Shown here: positions 18,972 to 27,010 of the stretch, in pieces
Position numbering within the stretch: position 1 is the first letter of the stretch
How the letters are laid out: every line of letters starts with the position of its first letter
The notes under the pieces: generated by a model
The model's database searches: none
Told to the model about the DNA's origin: nothing
Seen by the model: only the letters and a program-made list of their open reading frames with translations
Translations under genes and position numbers: made by a program
Assembly: GCF_918741285.1 (NCBI RefSeq)
Contig: NZ_CAKKNC010000027.1
Coordinates: 1-42,465 of the forward strand
DNA: 42,465 nucleotides
Reading direction: 5' to 3'
Origin: Sphingobium sp. CECT 9361
GTDB taxonomy: Bacteria; Pseudomonadota; Alphaproteobacteria; Sphingomonadales; Sphingomonadaceae

Positions 18972-19223
18972 GGCGATGAGTATTTAGCCTGCGCTGCTCT
19001 ATCCTGTGCGTTGTATAACCTATATTGGTTTAAAAAGTCTGTCTGGACTTAACTGCCCTAATGTTCGGGGCATGGTGCGGTTGCCAGGGCCCTAAAGGGT
19101 AACGCGGGTTTGGGCCCGCTCGTCCATTATTGATCGCTACTGAATAAGCCGTCGCACGGCGTTCAGGGAACCTGGCCTATAGCCCTTGAGTTGGAGTGGG
19201 ACGGTTCGAAAAGGAGTGAACAT

Positions 19224-19628
19224 ATGCGGTATCATCACTTGGCAATGGCTGTTTGCGCCGTTGCCTTTGGCGCAACGACATCGGCATCGATGGCGCAAAC
19301 CTCCGCTGTACAAAGAGCCAATGATCGCGAGCGTCAGTCGATCGACTATCGTTCGAAAAATTGTCCGTCCGGAGATCGGGCGGCATGTCAACGCGCCAAT
19401 GAGAAGGCTCGGGACTCGATAGAATATCGGAATAGGAATGCCACTCGCTATCAGCGCGACCCCAATGCGGCGGTTGAACGGGCCAATAGACGCGATTTGG
19501 ACAGCGCTGCATATCGCAGTGCCAATTGCGCACCGGGTAATCAAGCCGCCTGTGCGCGCGCCAATGAAAAGGCGCGGGATGCTGTCAAATATCGCACGCA
19601 GCGCACACGCGCGCACCCCGATAGCTAA
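19224..19628 (+). CDS. Small secreted protein with two Cys-pair repeats
   Basis: A 134-residue precursor. Residues 1-25 form a Sec signal peptide (MRYHHLAMAVCAVAFGATTS, cleavage probably after ASMAQ). The mature part consists of two copies of a 42-residue unit (28-69 and 83-124) that agree at about 26 positions. Each unit has the pattern RAN..R..S..YRS.NC, a second Cys eight residues on, then RANEKARD and YR. Each unit therefore carries one Cys pair (47/55 and 102/110) that could form a disulfide in the periplasm. The mature protein is strongly charged. AAGGAG lies seven bases before the ATG at 19224, which fixes the start against an upstream ATG at 19191. The function is unknown. It sits between the T1SS inner-membrane genes and the TolC-type gene. 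Confidence 0.8.
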   Translation: MRYHHLAMAVCAVAFGATTSASMAQTSAVQRANDRERQSIDYRSKNCPSGDRAACQRANEKARDSIEYRNRNATRYQRDPNAAVERANRRDLDSAAYRSANCAPGNQAACARANEKARDAVKYRTQRTRAHPDS

Positions 19629-20261
19629 TAGGAACTAGGTTGAAGGGGGTCGTTCAGATAGCCCTGTGGCGATCCCCTGATACCGTCGGCCTATTTCCAG
19701 GTCGGTTGCGCCAGGAATTCCCGCGCTTCAAGGTGGTGAAACCTGAATGGGCCCTTGGCCGTCCATGAATGCTTTTGTCGGCAAAGCGCGCGCGGTTGCT
19801 TCGGTATTTTGTCAAGGCCGATGCGGCCTTGGCCCGTGGCGCCGCTTCCAGTGCGGCCGGGCGCGTCTCTGGTGGCGCTTAGCCTTTACAGGGCCCTTTC
19901 AGCGTAATCGGGTCGCAGTTACCAAAGGTCCCATCGGGATGGTGGCACATGCGTGCATGTCCGCAGGCACGGCGTCGGGATAAGGCATGCAGGGCGGTAA
20001 TGAGTTTGGTTTGCCCCGTCGCACTTTGGATGGCGCGGGCACCGGGTTATGGCTTGCTGCGCTCATGCTCATCGCACCGGTGTTTCCTCAACGCGGGACA
20101 ATCGATCGGGGGCAGCGCCCGACGCGAGATGCCGCCGCAGCAGCAGGTGCCAAGAAAAGCGTGCACTGCGGCAAACCGGGCATAAAATATGGTTAACAAA
20201 TATTCCTTGTCGGTTCGATTGCGCGTTGACTTGGATACTGCTTTTAGATGATCCCCCAGCT
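19629..20261. other. Intergenic region upstream of the TolC-type gene
   Basis: About 630 bases without a supported intact gene. On the minus strand, just before a stop at 19879-19881, one frame reads a Cys-rich stretch (CGHARMCHHPDGTFGNCD, then KGPCKG). That looks protein-like, but its frame has no ATG, GTG or TTG start and reaches a stop soon upstream, so it may be a decayed fragment. A frame of 20 codons (ATG at 20189, stop at 20251) ends just before the TolC-type start but lacks a ribosome binding site. Confidence 0.45.
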
Positions 20262-20270
20262 ATGTGGGGG
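20253..20270 (+). promoter_or_regulatory. Small hairpin with the TolC-type start codon in its loop
   Basis: CCCCCA (20253-20258) and TGGGGG (20265-20270) are perfectly complementary, and the six-base loop GCTATG ends with the proposed ATG. No Shine-Dalgarno is present. The structure could tune initiation; this is inference and depends on the start being right. Confidence 0.35.
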
Positions 20271-21644
20271 CGAATTACATCTGGATCTATACTCGTTCTG
20301 GCTTCCTCGCCCGCTCATGCCATGTCTCCGGCACAAAGTCTTGTCGAAGTCTTTACCTACAATCCGACGATCGCAGGCGATCGGGCAAGGGCCGAAGCGG
20401 ACCGGATTGAAGTCGATATTGCCAAGGCCGACGGGCGCTTCGATTTTAGGACCCGCATTGACGCCCAGCATGACTTCGTTAATTCAGACTACCGCCTACA
20501 GCCGCGCAGCGCGAGCGCGCTAACCGCGACGGTCCGGGTTTCTCTTCCCCTGACAGCAGGCGGGCGTGTGCGGACAAGGGTGTCTGGCCAGCTTGCAAGA
20601 GCGTCGGCATCGGCTGCGCAATTTGAAGAGGTCGAAAATCGGGTTTTGGGTCAGGCCGTTGACGCGCATCTCGACGTCGCGCGCGATCGGGTCCTGCTGG
20701 AACTTCAGAAAGAACAAAGAACGGTCCTCGAACAGCTCCTGGAATCGGCACGTTTCCGCGCCAGGCTTGGGGACCTCACCCGCACAGACGTGGATCAGGC
20801 TAGAGCACGACTGGCCTCCAGTCAGGCCGCTACGGTTACTGCTGAAGCTGCACTGACCCTATCCAGCGCGCAATATTGGGCATTGACGGGCAAGCAGCCC
20901 GACGCAGACATGCAGGTCGACGACGGTCTGCCACGGTTGCCCAACATGGCCGATATCATTGCCCTGCTGGATACGGCCCCTGCCTACAAAGCTGCCGTTT
21001 TTCGGCGCCAGGAAGCGGAGGCCGCTGTCCGCTATGCACGGTCTCAGCGATATCCCAGCATCTCCGCCTTTGCCGAGCTTGGCAACCAACTTGCCGGTTC
21101 GGGATGGATAAGCCGTACGGGCAGGACGAATGCCACCGTTGGCATCACCTTGACGCTTCCACTCTATCAAGGTGGACGGATAGCCGCTCAGGTCAGAGCC
21201 GCGCGAGCAAATCAGGCAATGGCGATTGAGGAGCAAACCGGCATCATGCGAGACTTGCTCGCGGACGTTCGATCCCTGTATGCACAACTGCGCGCCGCGG
21301 ACGAGGCGGTGACTGAAAATCGTCTCGCGGTCGCTGCAGCCACCGAAGCGCGAAAAGTCATTATCGTGCAGAACGCAGTCGGGGAACGCTCGTTCCTCGA
21401 CATACTGAACGCGCAAAGTGAAGTGCTGCAGACTCAGCAGCGTTTGATCCAGGCCCGCTGTTTGCGGATTTCGACGGCCTATCGCATTTTGGCTGTGCTG
21501 GGAACGCTGGACGATCTGGCAGCATCGTCCATGCCATTGACGCGGTCCCCGGCCCGCGCTCGGCCCACGACCGTCACGCAGCTGCAGAATATTCGGTACT
21601 TCCCCGAAATGGCCAGCTGGGACCTCGGCCGCAAAAGGGTGTAG
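20262..21644 (+). CDS. TolC-family outer-membrane channel of the T1SS
   Basis: A 460-residue outer-membrane efflux protein, the third component of type I secretion. A signal peptide MWGRITSGSILVLASSPAHA (1-20) precedes the mature protein. The two OEP repeats show typical landmarks: YNPTIAGDRARAEADRIEV near the N-terminus; ALTATVRVSLPLTAGGRV; GDLTRTDVDQARARLASSQA; then in the second half NATVGITLTLPLYQGGRIAA and GERSFLDILNAQSEVLQTQQ. The long helical segments and the two LPL.GGR strands are expected of the TolC barrel and tunnel. The frame is open upstream to 20049, but that part has no protein character and would bury the signal peptide, so the ATG at 20262 is preferred. It is separate from, and opposite in strand to, the exporter and adaptor genes, yet close enough to serve them. 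Confidence 0.88.
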   Translation: MWGRITSGSILVLASSPAHAMSPAQSLVEVFTYNPTIAGDRARAEADRIEVDIAKADGRFDFRTRIDAQHDFVNSDYRLQPRSASALTATVRVSLPLTAGGRVRTRVSGQLARASASAAQFEEVENRVLGQAVDAHLDVARDRVLLELQKEQRTVLEQLLESARFRARLGDLTRTDVDQARARLASSQAATVTAEAALTLSSAQYWALTGKQPDADMQVDDGLPRLPNMADIIALLDTAPAYKAAVFRRQEAEAAVRYARSQRYPSISAFAELGNQLAGSGWISRTGRTNATVGITLTLPLYQGGRIAAQVRAARANQAMAIEEQTGIMRDLLADVRSLYAQLRAADEAVTENRLAVAAATEARKVIIVQNAVGERSFLDILNAQSEVLQTQQRLIQARCLRISTAYRILAVLGTLDDLAASSMPLTRSPARARPTTVTQLQNIRYFPEMASWDLGRKRV

Positions 21645-21740
21645 AGACATGCGACGGATGAGGTAGGCCGGTCGCTTCGGTGCGACGGCATTTCCGCGAT
21701 TTTCATGGACGAAGTTTGGGGCGTGGGCTAGTATTTTGGA

Positions 21741-22577
21741 ATGTTTAGAATGTTTGGACGGCGACGATCTGAGGAGAAGCTTCTCGCTGCCCCAACCGTC
21801 GGAGACATGGGCCGTGTCTATGCCATAGGGGACGTTCATGGTCGCTACGATTTGTTCACGCAGATGTTACGGCTGATCTCAGAGGATCTGGAGGAATGTG
21901 AGTCGAACGAATTTCAGATTATTTTCTTGGGTGACCTTATAGACCGGGGCAATCAGTCAAAGCATGTTGTCGAACTGGCCTTGCAGATCTCGAAAGCCAC
22001 AGACAAGGTACGATTCATCCGCGGCAATCATGAAGAGGTGCTTTTGCGGTCGATAGAGGGAGACACCAAAGCGACCGATTTCTTCTGCAAGATCGGCGGA
22101 CGGGAAACCTTGCTGAGCTACGGACTATCGCAAGAGGCGCTGGACTCATGGCCGCCCATTGACATCATTGAGTGGATGCGCGCCCATATTCCCGATGAGC
22201 ACATAGCGTTTATCAATAATTTTGCCGATATCATCTTGATAGAAGATTATATATTCGTTCACGCTGGCATCCGTCCCAATGTCGCAATTGAAAAGCAATC
22301 GCGCGGGGACCTTCACTGGATCAGAGATTTATTTCTGGATTATGAAGGCCCGCATCCCGGTTTGGTGATTCATGGGCATTCCATCTGCGAGGACGTCGAC
22401 GAACAGCCCAATCGGATAGGTATCGATACCGGAGCCTATCGAAGCGGGCGACTGACGGCCATCGTTCTAGAAGGTACCGCGCGGCGGTATCTGACGGCCT
22501 CATCCGACAAGCAATTGAGCGATCTCGATAGCGACTTCGATATGGTAGCTCGGTTTGAGGCGCACGCTGCGGGCTGA
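21741..22577 (+). CDS. Metallophosphoesterase (PPP-like serine/threonine phosphatase family)
   Basis: A 278-residue enzyme with the full metallophosphoesterase signature: GDVHGRYD (about 30-37), GDLIDRG (64-70), GNHEE (95-99), a later VHAGIRP (His ligand) and VIHGHS (His ligand), then IGIDTGAYRSGRLTAIVLEG. These bind two metal ions and hydrolyse phosphoesters; close bacterial relatives act as protein phosphatases or on dinucleotide polyphosphates. The substrate here is unknown. Residues 1-20 are a basic extension (MFRMFGRRRS). A second ATG at 21750 and one at MGRVYAIG are possible starts; only a short GGA precedes the first. It lies between the TolC-type gene and the glycosyltransferase gene, and I see no operon link to either. 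Confidence 0.9.
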   Translation: MFRMFGRRRSEEKLLAAPTVGDMGRVYAIGDVHGRYDLFTQMLRLISEDLEECESNEFQIIFLGDLIDRGNQSKHVVELALQISKATDKVRFIRGNHEEVLLRSIEGDTKATDFFCKIGGRETLLSYGLSQEALDSWPPIDIIEWMRAHIPDEHIAFINNFADIILIEDYIFVHAGIRPNVAIEKQSRGDLHWIRDLFLDYEGPHPGLVIHGHSICEDVDEQPNRIGIDTGAYRSGRLTAIVLEGTARRYLTASSDKQLSDLDSDFDMVARFEAHAAG

Positions 22578-22844
22578 GCATGATCGTTGATGTCCTGTCG
22601 CATGGCAGCAGGGGGGCACGATGTCATTAGGCTGTCCCCCTGTCGTCGCAACGCAGCGAGCCCATAGGAACATACCGCTCCGGCGCACCTGCCCGTGCGA
22701 TGCTGCGCTTGCGAAGAAAGTGACTATTCTCATCGGCAAAATTTCACTAGACCGATTTGGGTGAAGGTCGGGCAACCTAAGCAACGACATCGTGATCTCG
22801 ACAGACTATGCGCCATCGATTGTAAATGAGGAGCAACTGACAAA

Positions 22845-23786
22845 ATGGTGCAGGTCTCCATAATCATCCCTGTCTATAATGCTGCCGACTTTATTGCCGA
22901 TGCCTTGGAAAGCGTTCGCGCCCAGACTTTTGCTGATTGGGAATGCATTGTCGTGGACGATTGTTCGACAGACCGGTCGTCCGAGATACTCTTGCAATTT
23001 GCAGCGCGTGACGACCGGATAAAAGCTGTATTCCTCGAAGAGAATGGGGGCGCCTCGCGCGCCCGCAACGCTGCCCTTGAAAAGGCGACGGGGCAGTGGA
23101 TAACGTTGCTGGATGCCGACGATGTCTATGATGTGCATCGGCTCAACACATTGGTGACGCTGGCGCAGGATCGAAGCGCCGATCTGGTTTTTGATAATCA
23201 GATCATTGCCGATTTTCCCAGCACCCAGCCGGTCGGGCGCGCGTTTCATTGGCTCACGCAAGCCGATGCGCCGTTTAGCGCTGAGCAATTCTTCAAACGA
23301 TCGGCCATTTTCGGGCGTTCGCTCAACCCTGGCTATATGAAGCCGCTATTTTCGCGCGCGTTCATTGAAGATAATCGGTTGCGCTACGATCCCCAGTTTC
23401 GAAGCGGGCAGGACTATCTGTTCTATGCCAATGCCTTTGCGCGTGGGCCACGCTGTTTTGCTACATCCTATGCAGGATATGTGTATCGCCGTCGAAAGGG
23501 CTCGCTAAGCCGGTCAGGCGGGACCCATCTGCGCAACCACGCGCGGCTGTCGGACGAGATCCTGACCCGGCATGGCACAAGACTTTCCAAGGCGAGCTGT
23601 GGCGCGCTACGCAGTCGCAAACGCTACTTCATGAATGCAGCGGCCCTCTACGACGTTCGTTTGGCTTTGAACGCCCGGTCCTTGGGCAAGGCCGTCGTCA
23701 TCATGGTGCGCGAGCCGGGCAGCGTCGTCGGCGCCGTGGCGCAGGTGCGGCGCCGTGTAATGGCGTTCCTGACGGGACAGAAATAG
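22845..23786 (+). CDS. Glycosyltransferase family 2
   Basis: A 313-residue GT-A enzyme. It begins VSIIIPVYNAADFIADALES, the classic GT2 first strand and helix, followed by WECIVVDDCSTDRS (about 32-45), ENGGASRARNAAL (66-78) and the metal-binding LLDADDVY (88-95). A later RSGQDYLFYANA carries the acidic catalytic residue in the GQD position. The C-terminal 60 residues are basic and partly hydrophobic. It should transfer a sugar from a nucleotide donor to a lipid-linked intermediate at the inner membrane; the sugar cannot be told. GAGGAG lies about 11 bases before the ATG. Its stop overlaps the GTG start of the flippase gene (TAGTG), so the two are co-translated and probably serve the same polysaccharide. 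The 270 bases upstream hold no recognisable gene. Confidence 0.93.
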   Translation: MVQVSIIIPVYNAADFIADALESVRAQTFADWECIVVDDCSTDRSSEILLQFAARDDRIKAVFLEENGGASRARNAALEKATGQWITLLDADDVYDVHRLNTLVTLAQDRSADLVFDNQIIADFPSTQPVGRAFHWLTQADAPFSAEQFFKRSAIFGRSLNPGYMKPLFSRAFIEDNRLRYDPQFRSGQDYLFYANAFARGPRCFATSYAGYVYRRRKGSLSRSGGTHLRNHARLSDEILTRHGTRLSKASCGALRSRKRYFMNAAALYDVRLALNARSLGKAVVIMVREPGSVVGAVAQVRRRVMAFLTGQK

Positions 23787-25255
23787 TGGCACTGGGGCGC
23801 GCGGCTTTTCGCAATTCGCTGTATATGGTGGTTGGCAATGGCAGCCAGCTTATTGCCTCGCTGGGCGTGTTTTTATACTTGGCCCGGCTGCTTACGCCTG
23901 CTGATTTTGGCGCCATGGGGATAGCCGCCGCGCTGGTGGATTTGCTCACTGTATTTGGACGCTTTGGGCAAGTCGAAGCGCTGTTGCAAAAAGGGGCCGA
24001 CGATCAGCAGGTCCGATCGACCTCGTTCTGGTTACTGGTCATGATCGGGGTCCTTCTTTTCGGCTTCATTGCAGCCCTTGCACAGCCTTTTGCCCTTGTG
24101 ACCGGCACCTATGCGATCGGGCCGGTTCTGCTCTTGCTGGCAGCGGTGCCGCTGATACAGAATTTGGGTCAGGTTAACGAAGCCATCATCCGGCAGGACA
24201 TGCGGTATGGCGGCATAGCTATTCGAAATGTTGCTGCAACCGTTATAAGCGCCGCAGCGGCAGTGGCCTTGGCAAGTGTCGGCTATGGGATCTACGCGCT
24301 CGCGGCGCAGAAACTGGTCTTTACCATTGTGTATACCGGCGCCATTTGGATCGCACGGCCCTGGGTGCCGAGTTTCACCTACGCGCGCTCCGAAGCTGGA
24401 AGGCTATTCCGCACGGGTTTCGACGTAACCATAAGCAACACCCTTCAAATGGCAAACGGACGCATCGTCGATCTGAATATCGGCTTCTTTCTGGGAACGG
24501 TTGCCCTTGGCATTACCCGGGTGGCCTGGCGCTTGTACGATTTCTCTCTTCAGTTGGTCATCGCGCCGTTAAGCTCTGTCTCATATAGCCTTTTCACACG
24601 CGTAAGGCACGATGGCCCGGCGCTTAGGCAGACGTATCTGCAGTATATAGAGCTTATCCTCCTGATGGCCGCGCCCCTCTTCATCGGTTTAAGTATCGTG
24701 TCTCGCGACATGATCGTCTTTCTTGCGGGCGCGAAATGGGAAAGCTCCGCCCTGATATTGTCCATGCTGAGCCTTACTGTCCTAGCCAGCTGTATCAGCT
24801 TGTTGTTCAGCCCGGTGATGATTGCGAAGGAACAGACCCATATTATCCGCAGGCAAGCGATCTGGCAGACAGTCGCCAACCTCGTGCTGACTGCCATCGC
24901 GGCCCAGTACAGCGTTATTGCCGTGGTTGTGGCCTATATGGCGCGCATGTATGCTTTTGCGCTCTATAATTTTTGGCTCATGAATCGCGCAGTTGATGTT
25001 TCTTTCAAGCTGGTCGTTACACGGCTGGCACCTATCCTCCTGGCCACCGGCGGACTTGCCGCGGCCGGCCTTGGAACGGCATCATTCCTGCGCGACGCCA
25101 GCGAATTGCTCCGCATCGTGTCGGTCGCCGGCGTAGGCCTGGCTGCCTATATCGCTGTCCTGATCTTGGGAGATGTTCTGGGTTTATGGCGCGGACTGAT
25201 AGGCCGCCTGTCCACTATGGTCACGACGGTTCTTAGAACGCGCAAGCCTGGCTGA
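23786..25255 (+). CDS. Polysaccharide flippase (Wzx/MOP-type)
   Basis: A 489-residue integral membrane protein with about 12-14 hydrophobic helices, fitting the oligosaccharide flippase family that moves lipid-linked glycan units across the inner membrane. The N-terminus (FRNSLYMVVGNGSQLIASLG, then LARLLTPADFGAMGIAAAL) is characteristic of the WzxC-like branch. LMAAPLFIGLSIVSRDMIVF and FLAGAKWESSALILSMLSL match the second half of the fold. The GTG start overlaps the glycosyltransferase stop by one base. No Shine-Dalgarno of its own is obvious, so coupling is likely. The pair is evidence for a surface or exopolysaccharide in this region. The polymerase and priming transferase usually found with such genes are not in the window. 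Confidence 0.93.
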   Translation: MALGRAAFRNSLYMVVGNGSQLIASLGVFLYLARLLTPADFGAMGIAAALVDLLTVFGRFGQVEALLQKGADDQQVRSTSFWLLVMIGVLLFGFIAALAQPFALVTGTYAIGPVLLLLAAVPLIQNLGQVNEAIIRQDMRYGGIAIRNVAATVISAAAAVALASVGYGIYALAAQKLVFTIVYTGAIWIARPWVPSFTYARSEAGRLFRTGFDVTISNTLQMANGRIVDLNIGFFLGTVALGITRVAWRLYDFSLQLVIAPLSSVSYSLFTRVRHDGPALRQTYLQYIELILLMAAPLFIGLSIVSRDMIVFLAGAKWESSALILSMLSLTVLASCISLLFSPVMIAKEQTHIIRRQAIWQTVANLVLTAIAAQYSVIAVVVAYMARMYAFALYNFWLMNRAVDVSFKLVVTRLAPILLATGGLAAAGLGTASFLRDASELLRIVSVAGVGLAAYIAVLILGDVLGLWRGLIGRLSTMVTTVLRTRKPG

Positions 25256-26050
25256 ATGCTGCAGGGTCGTTGCCCCTGTCGGGCCCATGGCGCAGCGAGA
25301 CACTCTGCTCGTCTGGCCGGTCCCTACCGAGCGGTCCGTGTCGATGGCTCGTGCATGCGTACCGCGAAGCGCTTTGATCTGTTCGACCAGGCTTAGCCTG
25401 GTTTCCGGCGTGATTTGACGCGAAATGCTGGCAGAGTCAGAGTGCTGCGAGCCAAGCGGGGACGGCGAACGTCACCGTCCTAGTCCTGACAGTGACGCGG
25501 CGCCTTGCTTCTTGGGACCGATACAACCGGTGGATTGCCGCGCTCTTGCGAAACGATCCATTGGAAGGCCTGGCATATATGTCTGCTCCAAAGGCATTAC
25601 CCGGCTTCACGCGCCAAAGCGTTCGGGCTGAACAGGGCGTCCACCGTTAGCATCCGGAATTTTTTACCCGTTGCTCAGTTGATCATGAGCAAATCCAGGC
25701 TCCGCGCCTCGTCTGGGCGCTGCGGTTTGCATCGGGTTTCGCGGTGCACGATCCTTCTGCGCCGACGAGACGGGTATGTCCCTAAAAGCCAGAGCCGCTG
25801 CGCGACGCAGCCGATGAACGACGTCCCGTCGCCCCTGCCTGCCTCCCGTCAGGCGCATCACAGGCACGTCCACTTCTCCAATAGGGCCATCCATCTGGAA
25901 GACCAGCTGTGTGCCTTGACCCCTTTGGGCATGTCACTGCAGGATGATCTGGCATGGGTTCGACAGGCTTGCGGAACAAAGGCGCAATAGCGCCGTTTCC
26001 TATCCTGTCGGCGCGCCAAATGGTCCCCCCCCGCATGGCGTCGATACATC

Positions 26051-26081
26051 GCCCCGCCTGCAATCCCCCCGCAGGCGGGGC
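26051..26081 (+). terminator. Strong GC hairpin, possible terminator
   Basis: An 11-base perfect stem, GCCCCGCCTGC (26051-26061) with GCAGGCGGGGC (26071-26081), encloses a nine-base loop and is followed by TTTACC. The T-run is short and the hairpin sits about 800 bases after the flippase stop, so terminator function is only possible. Confidence 0.4.
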
Positions 26082-26234
26082 TTTACCGGGCGTGGCGTTC
26101 GTTCCACGTTTGCCAAACCTCTCATCTTGACGCAGGGTCATCATTTAAGGGCGCGCTGTCGACATGGTCGACGCAAGTGCGATAAATCGTTTGCGATCAC
26201 GCACCCCGTGACGTAGCAGCCCAAAAAGGCGGAC

Positions 26235-26276
26235 GCAGAGCCTTCGAGTTTGTAGCATTTTTCGTTGAGGCTCTGC
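26235..26276. repeat. Hairpin repeat, copy 1
   Basis: GCAGAGCCT (26235-26243) pairs with AGGCTCTGC (26268-26276) across a 24-base loop. The right flank, GTTGAGGCTCTGCTGCCG, is identical over 18 bases to copy 2 at 26566-26605. Confidence 0.6.
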
Positions 26277-26565
26277 TGCCGCTGATAGAGGTTTTTGATA
26301 GCGCCCAGGGTCGACCCCGGCTTCTATCGGGCGCGGCTGGAGCCGCCCTGACCCGCGCGAGGGGATGCCAATGCCGGCTATGCTGGACCTTCTCCCTTTG
26401 CCGCTTCATCCCCAGGGACCGGGTCATTGGCAGCCGCCACGTGGCGAAGCGTTGAACCCCTGCCGCACCCTAAAGGCGTGTTCAGCGTTTGTCCTCGGCC
26501 CGGTGGTTGGCTTTTTTTTGTTGCAAACGCTACTGCGCCGGGTTCATTGGGTCTGCCGGGTGGGT

Positions 26566-26605
26566 GCAGAGCCTCCGATGAGTGCAGTCATTGTTGAGGC
26601 TCTGC
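26566..26605. repeat. Hairpin repeat, copy 2
   Basis: GCAGAGCCT (26566-26574) pairs with AGGCTCTGC (26597-26605) across a 22-base loop. The loop sequence differs from copy 1 while the stem and right flank are kept, which points to a conserved structure or a duplicated element end. Confidence 0.6.
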
Positions 26606-27010
26606 TGCCGAACCGGAAGCCCGCCTCAATGCCATAGTCTGCGGCACTCTGCCCATCAGCTGCATAGGCAATGTCATCCGCTCCGTCCCAAGATCATGAC
26701 GCAATCGCCCGCGCACGCACAAGACTATCTTCCTAACTGTGCCGCGACGTCATGGTCCTTTATGGAGCATAGAGCCTAGTACCGTTAGTATTGATGGTTC
26801 GATCCCGCTAGACTGTGATGGCTGTCCCACTTTTGGGCACCGGTCCCTACATCAAAAAACGAAAGCCAGGGGGACCGTTTGACACTGCGCCGCGATACGA
26901 TATCGTCTGGCAATCGTCTTCAGGCAGAAGACGCGTAACCATGGCAGGCTGTAAATAGCTCGGCTCGTTCATTGTGCTATTCGGTGCGCCTGGCAGCAAT
27001 GGAGCAGACA

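Larger units (their letters stand above)
25256..27010. other. Long gene-poor region with hairpins and repeats
   Basis: This 1.75-kb stretch between the flippase and an RTX gene holds no convincing gene. The longest frame (25505-25990, plus strand) has no recognisable motif and an unusual composition. It contains a strong GC hairpin near 26051 and two copies of a hairpin-forming repeat near 26235 and 26566, listed separately. It may be decayed mobile or coding DNA; I cannot identify the source. Confidence 0.6.

Noticed and set aside
19879..19960. Possible small Cys-rich minus-strand gene
   Set aside because: The Cys pattern is protein-like, but the frame has no start codon before an upstream stop. 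It is mentioned only as a possible fragment.
20049..20261. N-terminal extension of the TolC-type protein
   Set aside because: The upstream part of the frame has no protein character and would place the signal peptide inside the chain.
20859..21839. Long minus-strand open frame opposite the TolC-type gene
   Set aside because: It is a shadow of a well-supported coding frame; the translation shows no domain.
25505..25990. Plus-strand open frame of 161 codons in the gene-poor region
   Set aside because: Residue composition is rich in Arg, His, Cys and Ser without any motif, so it is probably chance in GC-rich DNA.
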